A stretch of 64,000 bases of DNA, taken from Neoarius graeffei (lineage: Eukaryota; Chordata; Actinopteri; Siluriformes; Ariidae). The position numbers and the translations under genes are program-made. Within the stretch, counting starts at the first letter, position 1; each line of letters opens with the position of its first letter. Shown here in pieces: positions 36,101-45,299 of the stretch. The DNA lies in assembly GCF_027579695.1 (NCBI RefSeq), contig NC_083571.1:36999943-37063942 (forward strand). The letters run 5' to 3'. The notes beneath the pieces are model-generated. The model saw only the letters and a program-made list of their open reading frames with translations, ran no database searches and was not told the origin of the DNA.

Positions 36101-39100
36101 CAAGCCCAAAAACCCGCAAACCACAACTTCTGATTTTTTTTAAAGCGAGCTCACAAAAAAAGAAACCCCAAAGTCGCTTATAAAAAGCGGAATTGGCAAC
36201 CCACGCAGTGTTCCAGAAACCAGAATCTCTGATCGCAAGTTCTGTTCTAAATAGCTTTGACAGGTCGTCTTGTTATCAGGAAAACTATGATCTATCTCAT
36301 AAAAGTCATGGGTTTATTGATTAATAAAACGATATTTAATTATTCAGAACTGAAAATCGTGAAAAGGGTTTGTTGCTTTTGATGTGTGCGTGATCATATG
36401 CCATCCGCTCCGAGCTTATGTGCCGGGGCTCAGCCCCGGACAGCCCCGGCCCAATTTAACCCCTGCCTGTATCCTCTCGTGATTGTATGACAATAGTTAC
36501 GGTACATCATCAGCATCAGCAAACATCTTAACTATCAAAGCCCTTCCTAGAGCAGAGGCTTGAACAGAAACACCTTGGAGATTCTTCCTCAACTGTATCA
36601 GAATTATTTCTCTAGCTGTAGTGAATAAAAGACCAGAGAGGCTACAGCATTGCTGAACGCCCCTACTTACAATGAAAGGTCATTTATCTTTAACATGCTA
36701 CATCTGTGTACAGAAGTTTAATACATGCTATGAAATAAGGGCCAAACCCAAATGCTTCAAGCATGTTGAAGATGTTGTCATGGTCCACTCTGCTGAAAGC
36801 ATTCTCCTGATCTTAGGAGATAAGGCTTACATTGAGTTTATATACACTGATAAGGTCTCTGTCCCTCAGGAAAAAAAGGATGTTGAAGATGGAGTGTTCT
36901 GTAGATGCAATAAGACCTTTCATGGTGAATGATTTGCCAACAATAGTTTTAAGACAGTCTGTCAGGGCTTTGGAAAAGATCTTATAGTTTATTCTAAGAA
37001 GACACAGGATGTCAGTTCTTCAGACACGCCAGGTTACCTTTTATGGCAGCAGCGTTATCATTACTCTGCTACAGGTTAGGGGCAGACCATTCCTAACCAA
37101 GCACTCGAGGAAGAGTGCATGCATATCACCTGATGTGGGCCCAGAAAGCCTTGTAAAATTCCACAGTCAGCCCATCCAGCCCTTTCCAACAGACTGTTCC
37201 CTGACTGCAGTGATGCATGCGTTCCCTGAGAGTTAATGGCTGTTCCAGGTCAGACTGGTCCTCCTCCCTCAGGTGTGGGACTTCCTTTACAAGATCCCCC
37301 TTCACTGCCAAGTCACATGGCTCCACAGTGTAGAGCTCCTGGTAAAAGGATGAAGGATGCAAGAAAATCTCCTGTGCATCCATGGTAAATTGTCATTCTA
37401 GTAGTTTTAAGTTCATAATCAGATCTGTGTGAAATGGGCTCAGACCATGGCACCATGTCCTGTTTCCTCCCATAGGTTCCTCTAAAGCAGGGGTGCCCAA
37501 AATGTCGATAAGGTAGTTCTGGTAGATCGCGTGCCATTTACAAAAAAATTACATAAATTAATGTGCGGCCAGTCTGAGATCATACACACGTCATCACGTA
37601 TGCGCGTTCAAATTTGCTGCTGTAAAACTCATGACCTTGTTAGCCTTCCAATTGATATCTACTATAGAAGGGGTATAAAAATGCATGGGGGAGCTGGACC
37701 AAGTAAGAAACCAAAAGCTTACCACTTCCATGTGGAATGGGAGGAGGAATTTTTTTTCATTATGTCACATTTGAAGTGCGTTTGTCTGATCTGTCAATCT
37801 ACCGTTGCTGTTCCAAAGAAAGGAAATGTGGAGAGGCATTTTTGGACTGTTCATAAAAACTATGACACTGACTTTCCTCCAAAAAGTGAGCTGAGAAAGA
37901 GAAAGGTGAGGGGATTAAAATCACATCTATTCGGACAGCAGTCATTTTTCACATAGTCGACTTCAAAAGCAATGGCAGCCACCGAAGCATTGTTCCGGGC
38001 GAGTCACTCCATCGTTAAGCAAAGAAAGTCATTTCAAGATGGAGAGATGATAAAAGAAGCCTTCGTTGAGCCAGCTGACTCATTGTTTCGAAACTTTAAA
38101 AACAAACGAGAAATATTAGCTTCAATAAAATCTCTTCAACTATCAAGAAGTGCAGTTACATGGCGTTGTGAAGATATGGCTGATAATGTGACGCAGCAGT
38201 TTTGGAGAGACATCACAGACTGCGAGTGTTTTTCACTGCAATTAGATGAATCCACGGACATAAGTGATACAGCCCAGTTGTGCATTTTTATTTGGATGGT
38301 GTTAACAGATATGTCTGCAAAAGGGGAGCTGTTAACGATACTGTCCATGAAAGGATACATGCAGGGAGAGGACATTTTTCAGTCTTTCAAAAACTTTTTG
38401 GAGAAAGCCCAGCTCCCAATTTGCAAATTGATATCAATCACCATGGATGGTGCGCCCGCAATGGATTTATCACCAAGTGCAGGGAGGAAACTGATTTCTC
38501 TGACTTCCTTAATTACTACTGCATAATATACTAACAAGCATTATGTGCAAAAATGCTAAACATGAAAGAGATAATGGTCATGGCAATGAAAATTGCCTGT
38601 TCTATTCATGCGAGATCTCTTCAAAGACGGCTTTTCCGTGCACATCTGGAGAAGGCTGATGGCGACAACTCTGAGATCTTGCTACACACTGATGTGAGAT
38701 GGCTTAGTAGAGGAAAATTTCTCCAGAGATTTCGAGAGCTCTGTCCAGAGATAAAAGGGTTTCTCCTTGACATTAAACATGCAGAATACAAGCAACTTAA
38801 TGATGAGCAGCGGCTACTAGACCTGGCATTTTTAACCGATCTGACCAACATGTTGAATGAGCTTAATTTAGAGCTGCAATGAAAAAACAAAACCATTGTC
38901 AATATGATCAGCTCAGTTAATGCTTTCAAACGAAAAATGCAGCATCTGCTAAGCTTTTAATTTTGTTGTACTCTGTACAATGACAATACATTTTGATTCT
39001 GATTTTGATTCTTGACTGAGAATGCCCTGCATGCATGGTTTGGCTTTTGGCACATCCATACAGTTTTAAATACAATATCTACAATTAAAAACAGTTTGTT

Positions 39101-40283
39101 TTTATTGCATTTATTTAATTCCTGCACTCCCATCTGTAACAGGAAGTGATGTTGCATCCCATTAATGCACTTTACAATAGATTATGAGATTCTAATACAA
39201 TAGATGAGCCAAAATACTTGGGGATCTTTTTTAATAGGCCCCGATTCATTACAAATATCAATAAGTAGGCCTTAAAGTGGGCGGCACGGTGGTGTAGTGG
39301 TTAGCGCTGTCGCCTCACAGCAAGAAGGTCCGGGTTCGAGTCCCGTGGCCGACGAGGGCCTTTCTGTGCGGAGTTTGTACGTTCTCCCCGTGTCCGCGTG
39401 GGTGTGCTCCGGTTTCCCCCACAGTCCAAAGACATGCAGGTTAGGTTAACTGGTGACTCTAAATTGACCGTAGGTATGAATGTGAGTGTGAATGGTTGTC
39501 TGTGTCTATGTGCAGCCCTGTGATGACCTGGCGACTTGTCCAGGGTGTACCCCGCCTTTCGCCCGTAGTCAGCTGGGATAGGCTCCAGCTTGCCTGCGAC
39601 CCTGTCGAACAGGATAAAGCGGCTAGAGATAATGAGATGAGATGAGGCCTTAAAGTAGAAAAGGTTAAGGACTCCTGCGCTAAAGCATCTTCTTCCTGCC
39701 CCAAATCCCAGCTGCATCCGTTCCATCTGCCCTCCTTAGGTCCAAGATCTCACGTTCTACAGTCTTCATCTGCCTTTTCAGTTCACCTGGTTTATTTACT
39801 GTGTGACAGAAAACCTGAACCTGCCTTTTACGCACATCTCACCAATGACTTACAGTAGGGATGCGGAACAAAACACACACACACACTCTCTCTCTCTCTC
39901 TCTCTCTCTCCAGGCCTCCTGTAAGAGGGTGTAAGAACCCACAAAGAACCTATTATTGAATACCCAGGAGGAAGAACATGAAAAGCAGCAGAGATAAAAT
40001 GAGAGAGAGAGAGAGCAGTACCTAATCGCGGAGGGGTCTCGAGACAGTGCTGCAGGGTTTGATTTCTCTCCGGTGTGTCCGGTTGGCTGCTGTTGCGCGT
40101 GCTGGTCTCCGGGTCGAGGGCGAGCTCGTGCTGCTGCATCACCTGCGGTGAAGGGGGGCGCGTGACTTTGCTGAAGTTCTGCAGGTAGAAGGCGATCAGC
40201 ACGGACAGGTGGATCACACACGCGACCACCAGCAGCGTGCACATGCGCTGTAGGAAACCGAAACTGCGGTGAAACTCTGCCAT
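28253..40283 (-). CDS. b4galt1-like: Beta-1,4-galactosyltransferase (B4GALT1-like), 6 coding exons
   Basis: Coding exons on the - strand: 40283-40022, 33081-32849, 29682-29495, 28759-28637, 28567-28463, 28391-28253 (stop TAA). All borders are GT-AG, phases fit, and the sum is 349 residues. The enzyme transfers galactose from UDP-Gal to GlcNAc-terminated glycans in the Golgi lumen. The N-terminus is type II: short basic tail, TM segment around residues 15-35 (CTLLVVACVIHLSVLIAFYL), then a stem with three N-glycosylation sequons (NFS, NSS, NQT). The catalytic domain shows VAVIIPFRDREMHLKYWL, RQQLDYGIYIIEQ, FNRAKLLNVGY, the metal-binding DVD in FSDVDLIP, NNYWGWGGEDDD, and MIRH, which supplies the other metal ligands. 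Closest to B4GALT1/2 among paralogues known to me (NGFPNNYWGWGGEDDDIYNR). Intron 1 (6.9 kb) is mostly nested transposons, and intron 2 holds a long hairpin element. Exon 2 is bounded by (GA)n/(CT)n tracts on both sides. Confidence 0.95.
28432..28460. repeat. (GT)n microsatellite at exon 5 donor
   Basis: About 14 repeats, directly following the GTAAC donor of galactosyltransferase exon 5 on the - strand. Confidence 0.93.
28603..28624. repeat. (GT)n microsatellite in the intron between exons 4 and 5
   Basis: About 11 repeats within the short 69-bp intron. Confidence 0.9.
28762..28792. repeat. (CA)n microsatellite at exon 4 acceptor
   Basis: About 15 repeats; on the - strand the (TG)n runs straight into the TAG acceptor of exon 4. 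Confidence 0.93.
29463..29482. repeat. (CT)n microsatellite
   Basis: About 10 repeats just beyond the exon 3 donor of the galactosyltransferase gene. Confidence 0.85.
30187..30925. mobile_element. Fold-back MITE: ~739-bp near-perfect inverted repeat
   Basis: Two arms of about 360 bp are complementary with few mismatches around a short centre at about 30556 (between CATTGATA and TATCAATG). The outer ends are TTTAAAGGAACAGTCC and its complement; TTAA at both ends could be a 4-bp target duplication of piggyBac type or part of the repeat itself. No coding. It lies in intron 2 of the galactosyltransferase gene, so the pre-mRNA would contain a long hairpin. Confidence 0.88.
30926..32428. other. 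Unassigned intron 2 sequence
   Basis: No firm family. Repeat-like phrases such as ATTCTGATTGGTCACGAGAG (about 31450) suggest another degraded transposon. Frames at 31983-32183 and 30908-31135 show no motif. Confidence 0.3.
32429..32497 (-). pseudogene. Short N-terminal remnant resembling Crypton/KIAA1958-like proteins
   Basis: A 22-residue - strand frame begins MAERFAEPTKDEIQTLLEKF and then stops. The start resembles the N-terminus of fish Crypton-derived (KIAA1958-like) tyrosine recombinase proteins. Nothing further of the protein follows. The call rests on a short motif, so confidence is low. Confidence 0.3.
32798..32847. repeat. (GT)n/(GA)n microsatellite at exon 2 donor
   Basis: Short GT tract then about 19 GA repeats; on the - strand the (TC)n begins at the splice donor itself. 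Confidence 0.93.
33082..33118. repeat. (GA)n microsatellite at exon 2 acceptor
   Basis: On the - strand about 17 CT repeats end in CAG and serve as the polypyrimidine tract of exon 2. Confidence 0.93.
33300..34796 (-). pseudogene. Tx1/L1-type LINE, 3' part of ORF2 (degenerate)
   Basis: The - strand frame 34603-34322 reads LQLSYRGRVLVVNILAASIL, then LASLQKRFVNLLLDRNHWLP and VLYLPVAEGG. This is the region after the reverse transcriptase palm in fish Tx1-clade LINEs (usual form: SYRGRVLV...LWHRL...F.WD..HW...LYLP..EGG). More degenerate frames continue to about 33430. Stops and frameshifts are frequent. Its upstream half lies at 36474-37479, separated by an inserted hAT element. The 3' border is uncertain. 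Confidence 0.75.
35345..35610. repeat. Near-perfect palindrome 1 inside the hAT element
   Basis: Arms of about 130 bp are complementary around a single-base centre at 35478 (GCAGCAAAA-G-TTTTGCTGC). The arms extend through CATTCAAATGATTGTGC and TGTATGTTCTAGACAATACA to the TTATTATT/AATAATAA edges. Confidence 0.93.
35683..35968. repeat. Near-perfect palindrome 2 inside the hAT element
   Basis: Arms of about 140 bp around a centre at 35825 (AGTATGTGTTT-GCT-AAACACATACT). The outer parts read TATTAACAATACAGTGAAC and its complement. It lies only about 75 bp from palindrome 1. Confidence 0.93.
36474..37479 (-). pseudogene. Tx1/L1-type LINE, 5' part of reverse transcriptase (degenerate)
   Basis: On the - strand, 37383-37126 reads SSFYQELYTVE, LREEDQSDLEQPLTLRE and GLDGLTVEFYKAFW, the segment that precedes the RT palm in Tx1-clade elements. 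Further on, near 36525-36505, a degraded catalytic box reads FADADDV, with a duplicated Ala-Asp where YADD is usual. Many stops. Upstream LINE sequence continues beyond the second hAT insertion at 39686. Confidence 0.75.
37681..38882 (+). pseudogene. hAT transposase (BED finger + RNase H-like domain), broken
   Basis: The first piece (to 37954) has a BED-like zinc finger, CLICQ...ERHFWTVHKNY. After a stop, the frame 37972-38526 carries ALFRASHSIVKQRKSFQDGE and FSLQLDESTDISDTAQLCIF, the hAT block with the first catalytic Asp. Near 38460-38555 the frame shifts and sequence is lost. The frame 38553-38882 then has LLHTDVRWLSRGKFLQRF, LDLAFLTDLTNMLNELNLEL, typical of GTF2IRD2/ZBED5/FAM200-like hAT proteins. 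The C-terminal dimerisation part is missing. Not functional. Confidence 0.88.
39279..39644 (+). mobile_element. tRNA-derived SINE, copy 7, inside the hAT element
   Basis: Forward copy with two small internal deletions. Flanked by the 12-bp duplication AGGCCTTAAAGT (39267-39278 and 39645-39656). Confidence 0.93.
39686..39840 (-). pseudogene. Tx1/L1-type LINE, fragment upstream of the second hAT insertion
   Basis: On the - strand the translation reads LKRQMKTVEREILDLRRAD, a coiled-coil-like stretch that fits the linker between endonuclease and RT in Tx1-type ORF2. It continues in sense with 37479 downward once the hAT is discounted. The 5' limit near 39840 is a guess. Confidence 0.55.
39881..39911. 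repeat. (CA)n(CT)n microsatellite
   Basis: Short CA tract then about 13 CT repeats in intron 1 of the galactosyltransferase gene, about 110 bp from the exon 1 donor. Confidence 0.85.
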
Positions 40284-40495
40284 CAGGACCGAGGAGAGGA
40301 GAGCGCGCGCGCCAGGGGAGAGACTTCACACAACAACGAAAATAATAAAAGAAAGAAAAATTTAAAATAGATTTTTTAAAAACGGAGAAGAAAGATATTC
40401 CGAGATTAATCTGGCGTTTTAACTGCTGACTTTTATTTCACACTTTTACTGAGCGAGAAAGTTGAGAGTACGAGCGCAGCACTGACACTCCGGCA

Positions 40496-40519
40496 ACACA
40501 CACACACACACACACCGGC

Positions 40520-40551
<32 letters not shown>
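40496..40551. repeat. (CA)n microsatellite, interrupted
   Basis: Two CA tracts separated by CCGGCA, about 215 bp upstream of the galactosyltransferase start codon. Confidence 0.93.
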
Positions 40552-40552
<1 letters not shown>

Positions 40553-40582
40553 CTGTCGGCCTCACCCACTGACACCTAACGC

Positions 40583-40585
<3 letters not shown>

Positions 40586-40638
<53 letters not shown>

Positions 40639-41119
40639 CTATCTGCCTGTCTGTCTCTCTGTTTGTCTGTCTGTCTCTCTCTTTCTGTCTGTCTCTCTCT
40701 GTCGCTGTCTATCTGCCTGTCTGTCTCTCTGTTTGTCTGTCTCTCTCTCTCTCTCGCTGTCTATCTGCCTGTCTGTCTCTCTTTCTGTCTGACTGTCTCT
40801 CTCTGTCGCTGGCTATCTGTCTGTCTGTCTCTCTGTATGTATGTCTGTCTGTCTGCCTCTCTGTATGTGCCTCTTTCTCTGTGTGTGTGTGTGTCTGTCT
40901 GTCTTACTGTCTCTCTCTGTCGCTGTCTGTCTGTCTCTGTCTCTCTCTTGTTCTGTCTGTCTCTCTGTGTGTCTGTCTGTCTGTCTCTCTGTCTCTGTCT
41001 GTGCCTCTTTCTCTGTGTGTGTCTCTGTCTCTCTCTCTCGTTCTGTCTGTCTGACTGTCTCTCTCTGTCGCTGTCTATCTGCCTGTCTGTCTCTGTCTCT
41101 CTCTCGTTCTGTCTGTCTA

Positions 41120-41150
<31 letters not shown>

Positions 41151-41347
41151 CTGTCTGCCTCTCTGTCTGTGCCTCTTTCTCTGTGTGTCTCTGTCTGTCT
41201 GTCCGTCTCTCTCTCTTTCTCTCTGTCTGTCTGACTGTCTTTCTCTGTCACTGTCTATCTGCCTGTCTCTGTCTCTCTGTCTGTCTCTCTCTGTCTCTCT
41301 GTCTCTCTCTCTTTCTGTCTGTCTCTCTCTGTCTGTCTGTCAGTGCC

Positions 41348-41397
<50 letters not shown>

Positions 41398-41407
41398 TGT
41401 CTGTCTA

Positions 41408-41441
<34 letters not shown>
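40586..41441. repeat. Long (CT)n/(CTGT)n/(GT)n low-complexity tract
   Basis: About 855 bp of CT, CTGT and GT repeats, nearly all pyrimidine/GT on the + strand. A blurred higher-order period contains phrases such as CGCTGTCTATCTGCCTGTCTG and GTGCCTCTTTCTCTGTGTG. It lies 300-1,160 bp upstream of the start codon of the - strand galactosyltransferase gene. Long open frames across it are composition artefacts. Confidence 0.95.
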
Positions 41442-41442
<1 letters not shown>

Positions 41443-41637
41443 AAAATAACAACAAATAAAAGAATAGGAAAACAATAATGAATGAAGTAATCACTAAACA
41501 TGATTAGACATTAATTAACAGATGTGTTACAGAAGGATATGCAGTATTTAATGAATGTATCTAAATTACATCACTGCACAGCGCTTACTGGAGATGGATG
41601 AATTGCTGACGAGTTTACTGATCATACTGAGAATTGG

Positions 41638-42015
41638 GGGCGGCACGGTGGTGTAGTGGTTAGCGCTGTCGCCTCACAGCAAGAAGGCCCGGGTTCAAGT
41701 CCCGTGGCCGGCGAGGGCCTTTCTGTGTGGAGTTTGCATGTTCTCCCCGTGTCCGCGTGGGTTTCCTCCGGGTGCTCCGGTTTCCCCCACAGTCCCAAGA
41801 CATGCAGGTTAGGTTAACTGGTGACTCTAAATTGACCGTAGGTGTGAATGTGAGTGTGAATGGTTGTCTGTGTCTATGTGTCAGCCCTGTGATGACCTGG
41901 CGACTTGTCCAGGGTGTACCCCGCCTTTCGCCCGTAGTCAGCTGGGATAGGCTCCAGCTTGCCTGCGACCCTGTAGAACAGGATAAAGCGGCAAGAGATA
42001 ATGAGATGAGATGAG
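41638..42015 (+). mobile_element. tRNA-derived SINE, copy 8
   Basis: Full-length forward copy, intact head and GATGAGATGAG tail. Perfect 12-bp target-site duplication ACTGAGAATTGG (41626-41637 and 42016-42027). Confidence 0.95.
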
Positions 42016-42310
42016 ACTGAGAATTGGATGATTAGTGCCCCCATGTGGCCAATATGTGGAACAGCCGGTATGAATGATTTTGCAGTTTTTCTCAGTCGCT
42101 TTGGTGAATTTCTCAAAACAATGTGTGCAAACTGCGAAACACAGTGGATTACCTGGGAAAGCACGTAACTTGCTCAAAATGCTTAGTTTATGTCTCAAAA
42201 GCAAATATTTATGCCAATGAAGCTGTCAGTGCCATCAGAATGATGAGTCCTTGGGCCATTTTTTTTGAACAAGATAGTCAAAATGTTTAGTCATGTAGTC
42301 AATATAACAG

Positions 42311-42425
42311 TGTGGCAGTTCGTAGGAGGGGGAGGAGCACAGAAAGATGGCACGCCAGAATAAAGTTCAATAACTTTGTTTATTTTGCTCTTTTCAGACG
42401 CAAAAATCACTCTCTCAGCCATGCA

Positions 42426-42480
<55 letters not shown>

Positions 42481-42662
42481 GTCGTCTGGCTGGGGAGAGA
42501 GCTCACTTCTTCTGCTCTCTCTCTCTTTATATAGGGCGCGGTCACTGGGAAGACACACAAACACAGGTTAATTGACATCAGGTGTAGTGATTCTGCCACT
42601 TACCTTCCCTGACTCCGCCCTCCGGTCACAGACCGGCGCTTGACCATGCCCCCGCTGCCACA
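42311..42662 (-). repeat. 3' LTR of the Gmr1-like retrotransposon
   Basis: 352 bp, TGTGGCAG...CTGCCACA, nearly identical to 46951-47309. Contains a (CA)n tract (42428-42479). On the - strand it is preceded by a purine-rich tract (GGGCGGTGGGGGTA). Target duplication AACAG at 42306-42310. Confidence 0.93.
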
Positions 42663-44250
42663 TACCCCCACCGCCCAACTCAGGCTGGGCAGCCGTCCGG
42701 CCTGCAGCAGACTCCCCCCCCGACGGGAGAGAAAGTCCGCCACAACCATCTGCACCCCCGGCCTGTGGATCACCTTGAAGTTAAAAGGTTGGAGTGTCAG
42801 ATACCAACGGGTGATCCGCACGCTGGCATCCTTCATGCGGTGGAGCCACTGGAGAGGCGCGTGGTCCGAACAGAGGGTGAAAGGGCGTCCCAGCAGGTAG
42901 TAGCGGAGGGCGAGGACCGCCCACTTGATCGTGAGGCACTCCTTTTCGATGGTGCTGTAGCGCCCCTCGTGTACCGACAGCTTTCTGCTGATGTACAGCA
43001 CTGGACGGTCCTCCACCTCCTGGGACAAAACGGCCCCCAGCCCTCTGTCCGACGCATCCGTCTGTAACATAAAAGGGAGAGAAAAGTCAGGGGAGTGTAA
43101 CAGTGGCCCCCCGCACAGTGCAGCCTTCACCTCAGAGAAAGCCTGCTGGCATTGCTCTGTCCACTGGACCGGATCTGGTGCCCCCTTTTTAGTGAGATCA
43201 GTCAGCGGGCTGGTGACGACCGAATAATTAGGTATAAACCTACGATAATAGCCAGCCAGCCCCAGGAACTGTCTCACCCCCTTTTTGGTTTTGGGCTTCG
43301 GGCAGGCCACAATTGCTGCTGTCTTGTTAATTTGGGGATGCACCTGCCCATTGCCCAAGTGGAAGCCCAGATACCATACTTCCACCCGCCCAATCGCACA
43401 CTTCTTTGGGTTGGCTGTGAGACCCACTCACCTCAGCGACTTAAGGATGGCCCTCAGGTGTTGGAGGTGCCGCAGCCAGTCATTACTATAAATAATGATG
43501 TCGTTGAGGTATGTGGCCGCATAGGTGGCGTGGGGGCAGAGGACCCTATCCATCAGCCGCTGAAACGTAGCAGGCGCCCCAAACAGCCCAAAAGGAAGTG
43601 TGACAAACTGGTGTAAGCCGAACGGTGTGGAAAAGGCTGTTTTTTCTTGGGATAATGGAGTCAAGGGGATCTGCCAATAACCCTTTGTCAAATCCAGTGT
43701 CGAGTAAAAGCGAGCCATGCCTAGTCGATCGAGCAACTCATCAATATGAGGCATTGGGTACGCATCGAATTTAGACACCGCGTTGACTTTTCTATAGTCT
43801 ACACAGAACCGGACCGACCCATCGGCCTTGGGTACCAAGACCACCGGGCTGCTCCAGTCACTGTGGGACTCCTCGATGATGCCCATTTCGAGCATGGCCT
43901 CAAGTTCTTCCCGAACCACTTTTTCTTGTGTTTGGGTAGCCGGTAAGGGCGGCTGCGCACTACCACCCCCGGGGGCGTCTCAATGTGGTGCTCTATGAGG
44001 TCGGTGCGGCCGGGCAGTGGCGAGAACATGTCTGAAAACTTGGTCTGCAACTGGGCAACCTCCGCGAGTTGGGTCGGGGAGAGGTGGTCTCCACAGGGGA
44101 CCGGAGAGGTACGCGATGCCAATGCTCCCTTTTGAACCTCCGGCTCCAGCTCCGCCTTCTCCGGAACCACTGACACCAACGCCACGGGGACCTCCTCATT
44201 CCAGATTTTCAGCAGATTGAGGTGGTAAATCTGTAACGCCCCAGCCCTGT
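42600..44250 (-). pseudogene. rt-rnh: Reverse transcriptase and RNase H of the Gmr1-like element
   Basis: After the integrase, the frame to 43920 carries the RT lead-in (HHIETPPGVVVRSRPYRLPK), with a frameshift in an A-rich run near 43920. The frame 43919-43428 shows WSSPVVLVPKADGSVRFCVD, STLDLTKGYWQIPL and a catalytic box YLND instead of the usual YLDD. An in-frame TGA follows at 43425-43427, then 43424-42600 with FLGLAGYYRRFIPNYS, the RNase H block LQTDASDRGLGAVLSQ, and CSDHAPLQWL. The frame ends about 60 nt inside the 3' LTR. Inactive. Confidence 0.9.
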
Positions 44251-44254
44251 CTGT

Positions 44255-45299
44255 TCACCTCACCTCGTAGTCGACATCCCCGACTCGCCGTGTGACCTCA
44301 TAGGGTCCTTGCCACTTGGCGATCAATTTGGAGCTCGATGTGGGCAACAGTATGAGTACTTTATCTCCTGGTGTGAACACCCTAAGGCGCGTACCCCTGT
44401 CGTACAGGCGGGTTTGTCGTTCTTGGGCCTGCTGCAAATTCTCCTGGGTTAGGTATGTGAGTGTGTGGAGTTTTGCGCGCAGGTCAGTAACATATTGAAT
44501 TTCGTTTTTACTTGGTGAAGGTTCCTCCTCCCAATTTTCTTGCAGCACATCTAGAATGCCGTGGCTTACGTCCATATAATAATTAGAATGGAGAGAACCC
44601 CGTGGAGGCTTGGGGGACCTCTCGCACTGCAAATAACAAGGGTTCGAGCCATTTATCCCAATTACGTGCGTCCTCACTTACGAATTTTTTAATTATATTC
44701 TTGAGGGTGCGATTGAACCGTTCAACTAAACCGTCCGTTTGTGGGTGATATACGCTGGTGCAGATTGGCTTAATACCTAATAACCCATACAGTTCGTTCA
44801 GTGTACGTGACATAAACGAAGTGCCTTGGTCAGTCAGAATCTCTTTCGGGATTCCAACACGGGAGATGACGCAGAAGAGCGCTTCTGCAATACTGCATGC
44901 TGAGATATTGCGAAGAGGCACTGCTTCCGGGTATCGCGTTGCATAGTCCACCAGAACTAAAATAAAGCAGTACCCTCGTGTTGACCGATCTAATGGCCCG
45001 ATGAGATCCATCCCAGTTCTTTCGAACGGGGTCTCGATTAATGGGAGGGGGCACAAAGGCGCTTTTGGAATGGCCGCTGGATTTACTAACTGGCATTGGC
45101 GGCACACCGTACACCACCTACGGACATCGCCGCAAATCCCTGGCCAATAGAACCGGGCCATTATTTGGGCTAGTGTCTTATCCTGCCCTAAGTGTCCAGC
45201 CATGGGATTAAAGTGAGCCGCCTGGAATACCAATTCCCAGCGGCTCTTTGGAATCAAAAGCTGTGTGACTTGCTCTTTAGTCTGAGTGTCCTGCGTCAC
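44255..45299 (-). pseudogene. int: Integrase region of the Gmr1-like element
   Basis: The frame 45299-44583 has the HHCC zinc-binding module (HFNPMAGHLG...CTVCRQC) and the catalytic core with the Asp in GMDLIGPLD, the Asp in ILTDQGTSF, and the Glu in YHPQTDGLVERFNRT, so the DDE triad is present. The frame is lost near 44583. The C-terminal part continues in another frame (44560-44255) with LRVFTPGDKVLILLPTSSSK and KWQGPYEVTRRVGDVDYEV, a GPY/F-type module, then an in-frame TGA at 44252-44254. Confidence 0.9.

Larger units (their letters stand above)
34805..36465. mobile_element. hAT element, non-autonomous, with two internal palindromes
   Basis: Terminal inverted repeats CAGGGGTTAAATTGGG (34805-34820) and its complement (36450-36465) are perfect over 16 bp. 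They are flanked by a perfect 8-bp duplication CCTGTATC (34797-34804 and 36466-36473), the hAT signature. No transposase. The interior is AT-rich and dominated by two large inverted repeats listed separately. It splits the Tx1-type LINE in intron 1 of the galactosyltransferase gene. Confidence 0.93.
37488..39677 (+). mobile_element. hAT element of Charlie/GTF2IRD2-like type
   Basis: Starts CAGGGGTGCCCAAAATG and ends with the complement of CAGGAGTCCTTAACC. Flanked by the 8-bp duplication CTCTAAAG (37480-37487) / CGCTAAAG (39678-39685), one mismatch. It holds a broken transposase gene and, near its 3' end, a younger SINE. It is inserted in the Tx1-type LINE. Confidence 0.88.

Noticed and set aside
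40663-41478. 271-codon and 202-codon frames rich in Cys, Leu, Ser and Val
   Set aside because: Pure product of CT/CTGT/GT low complexity.
42833-44220. Several + strand frames of 60-154 codons
   Set aside because: Antisense shadows of the RT/RNase H and integrase coding regions of the Gmr1-like element.
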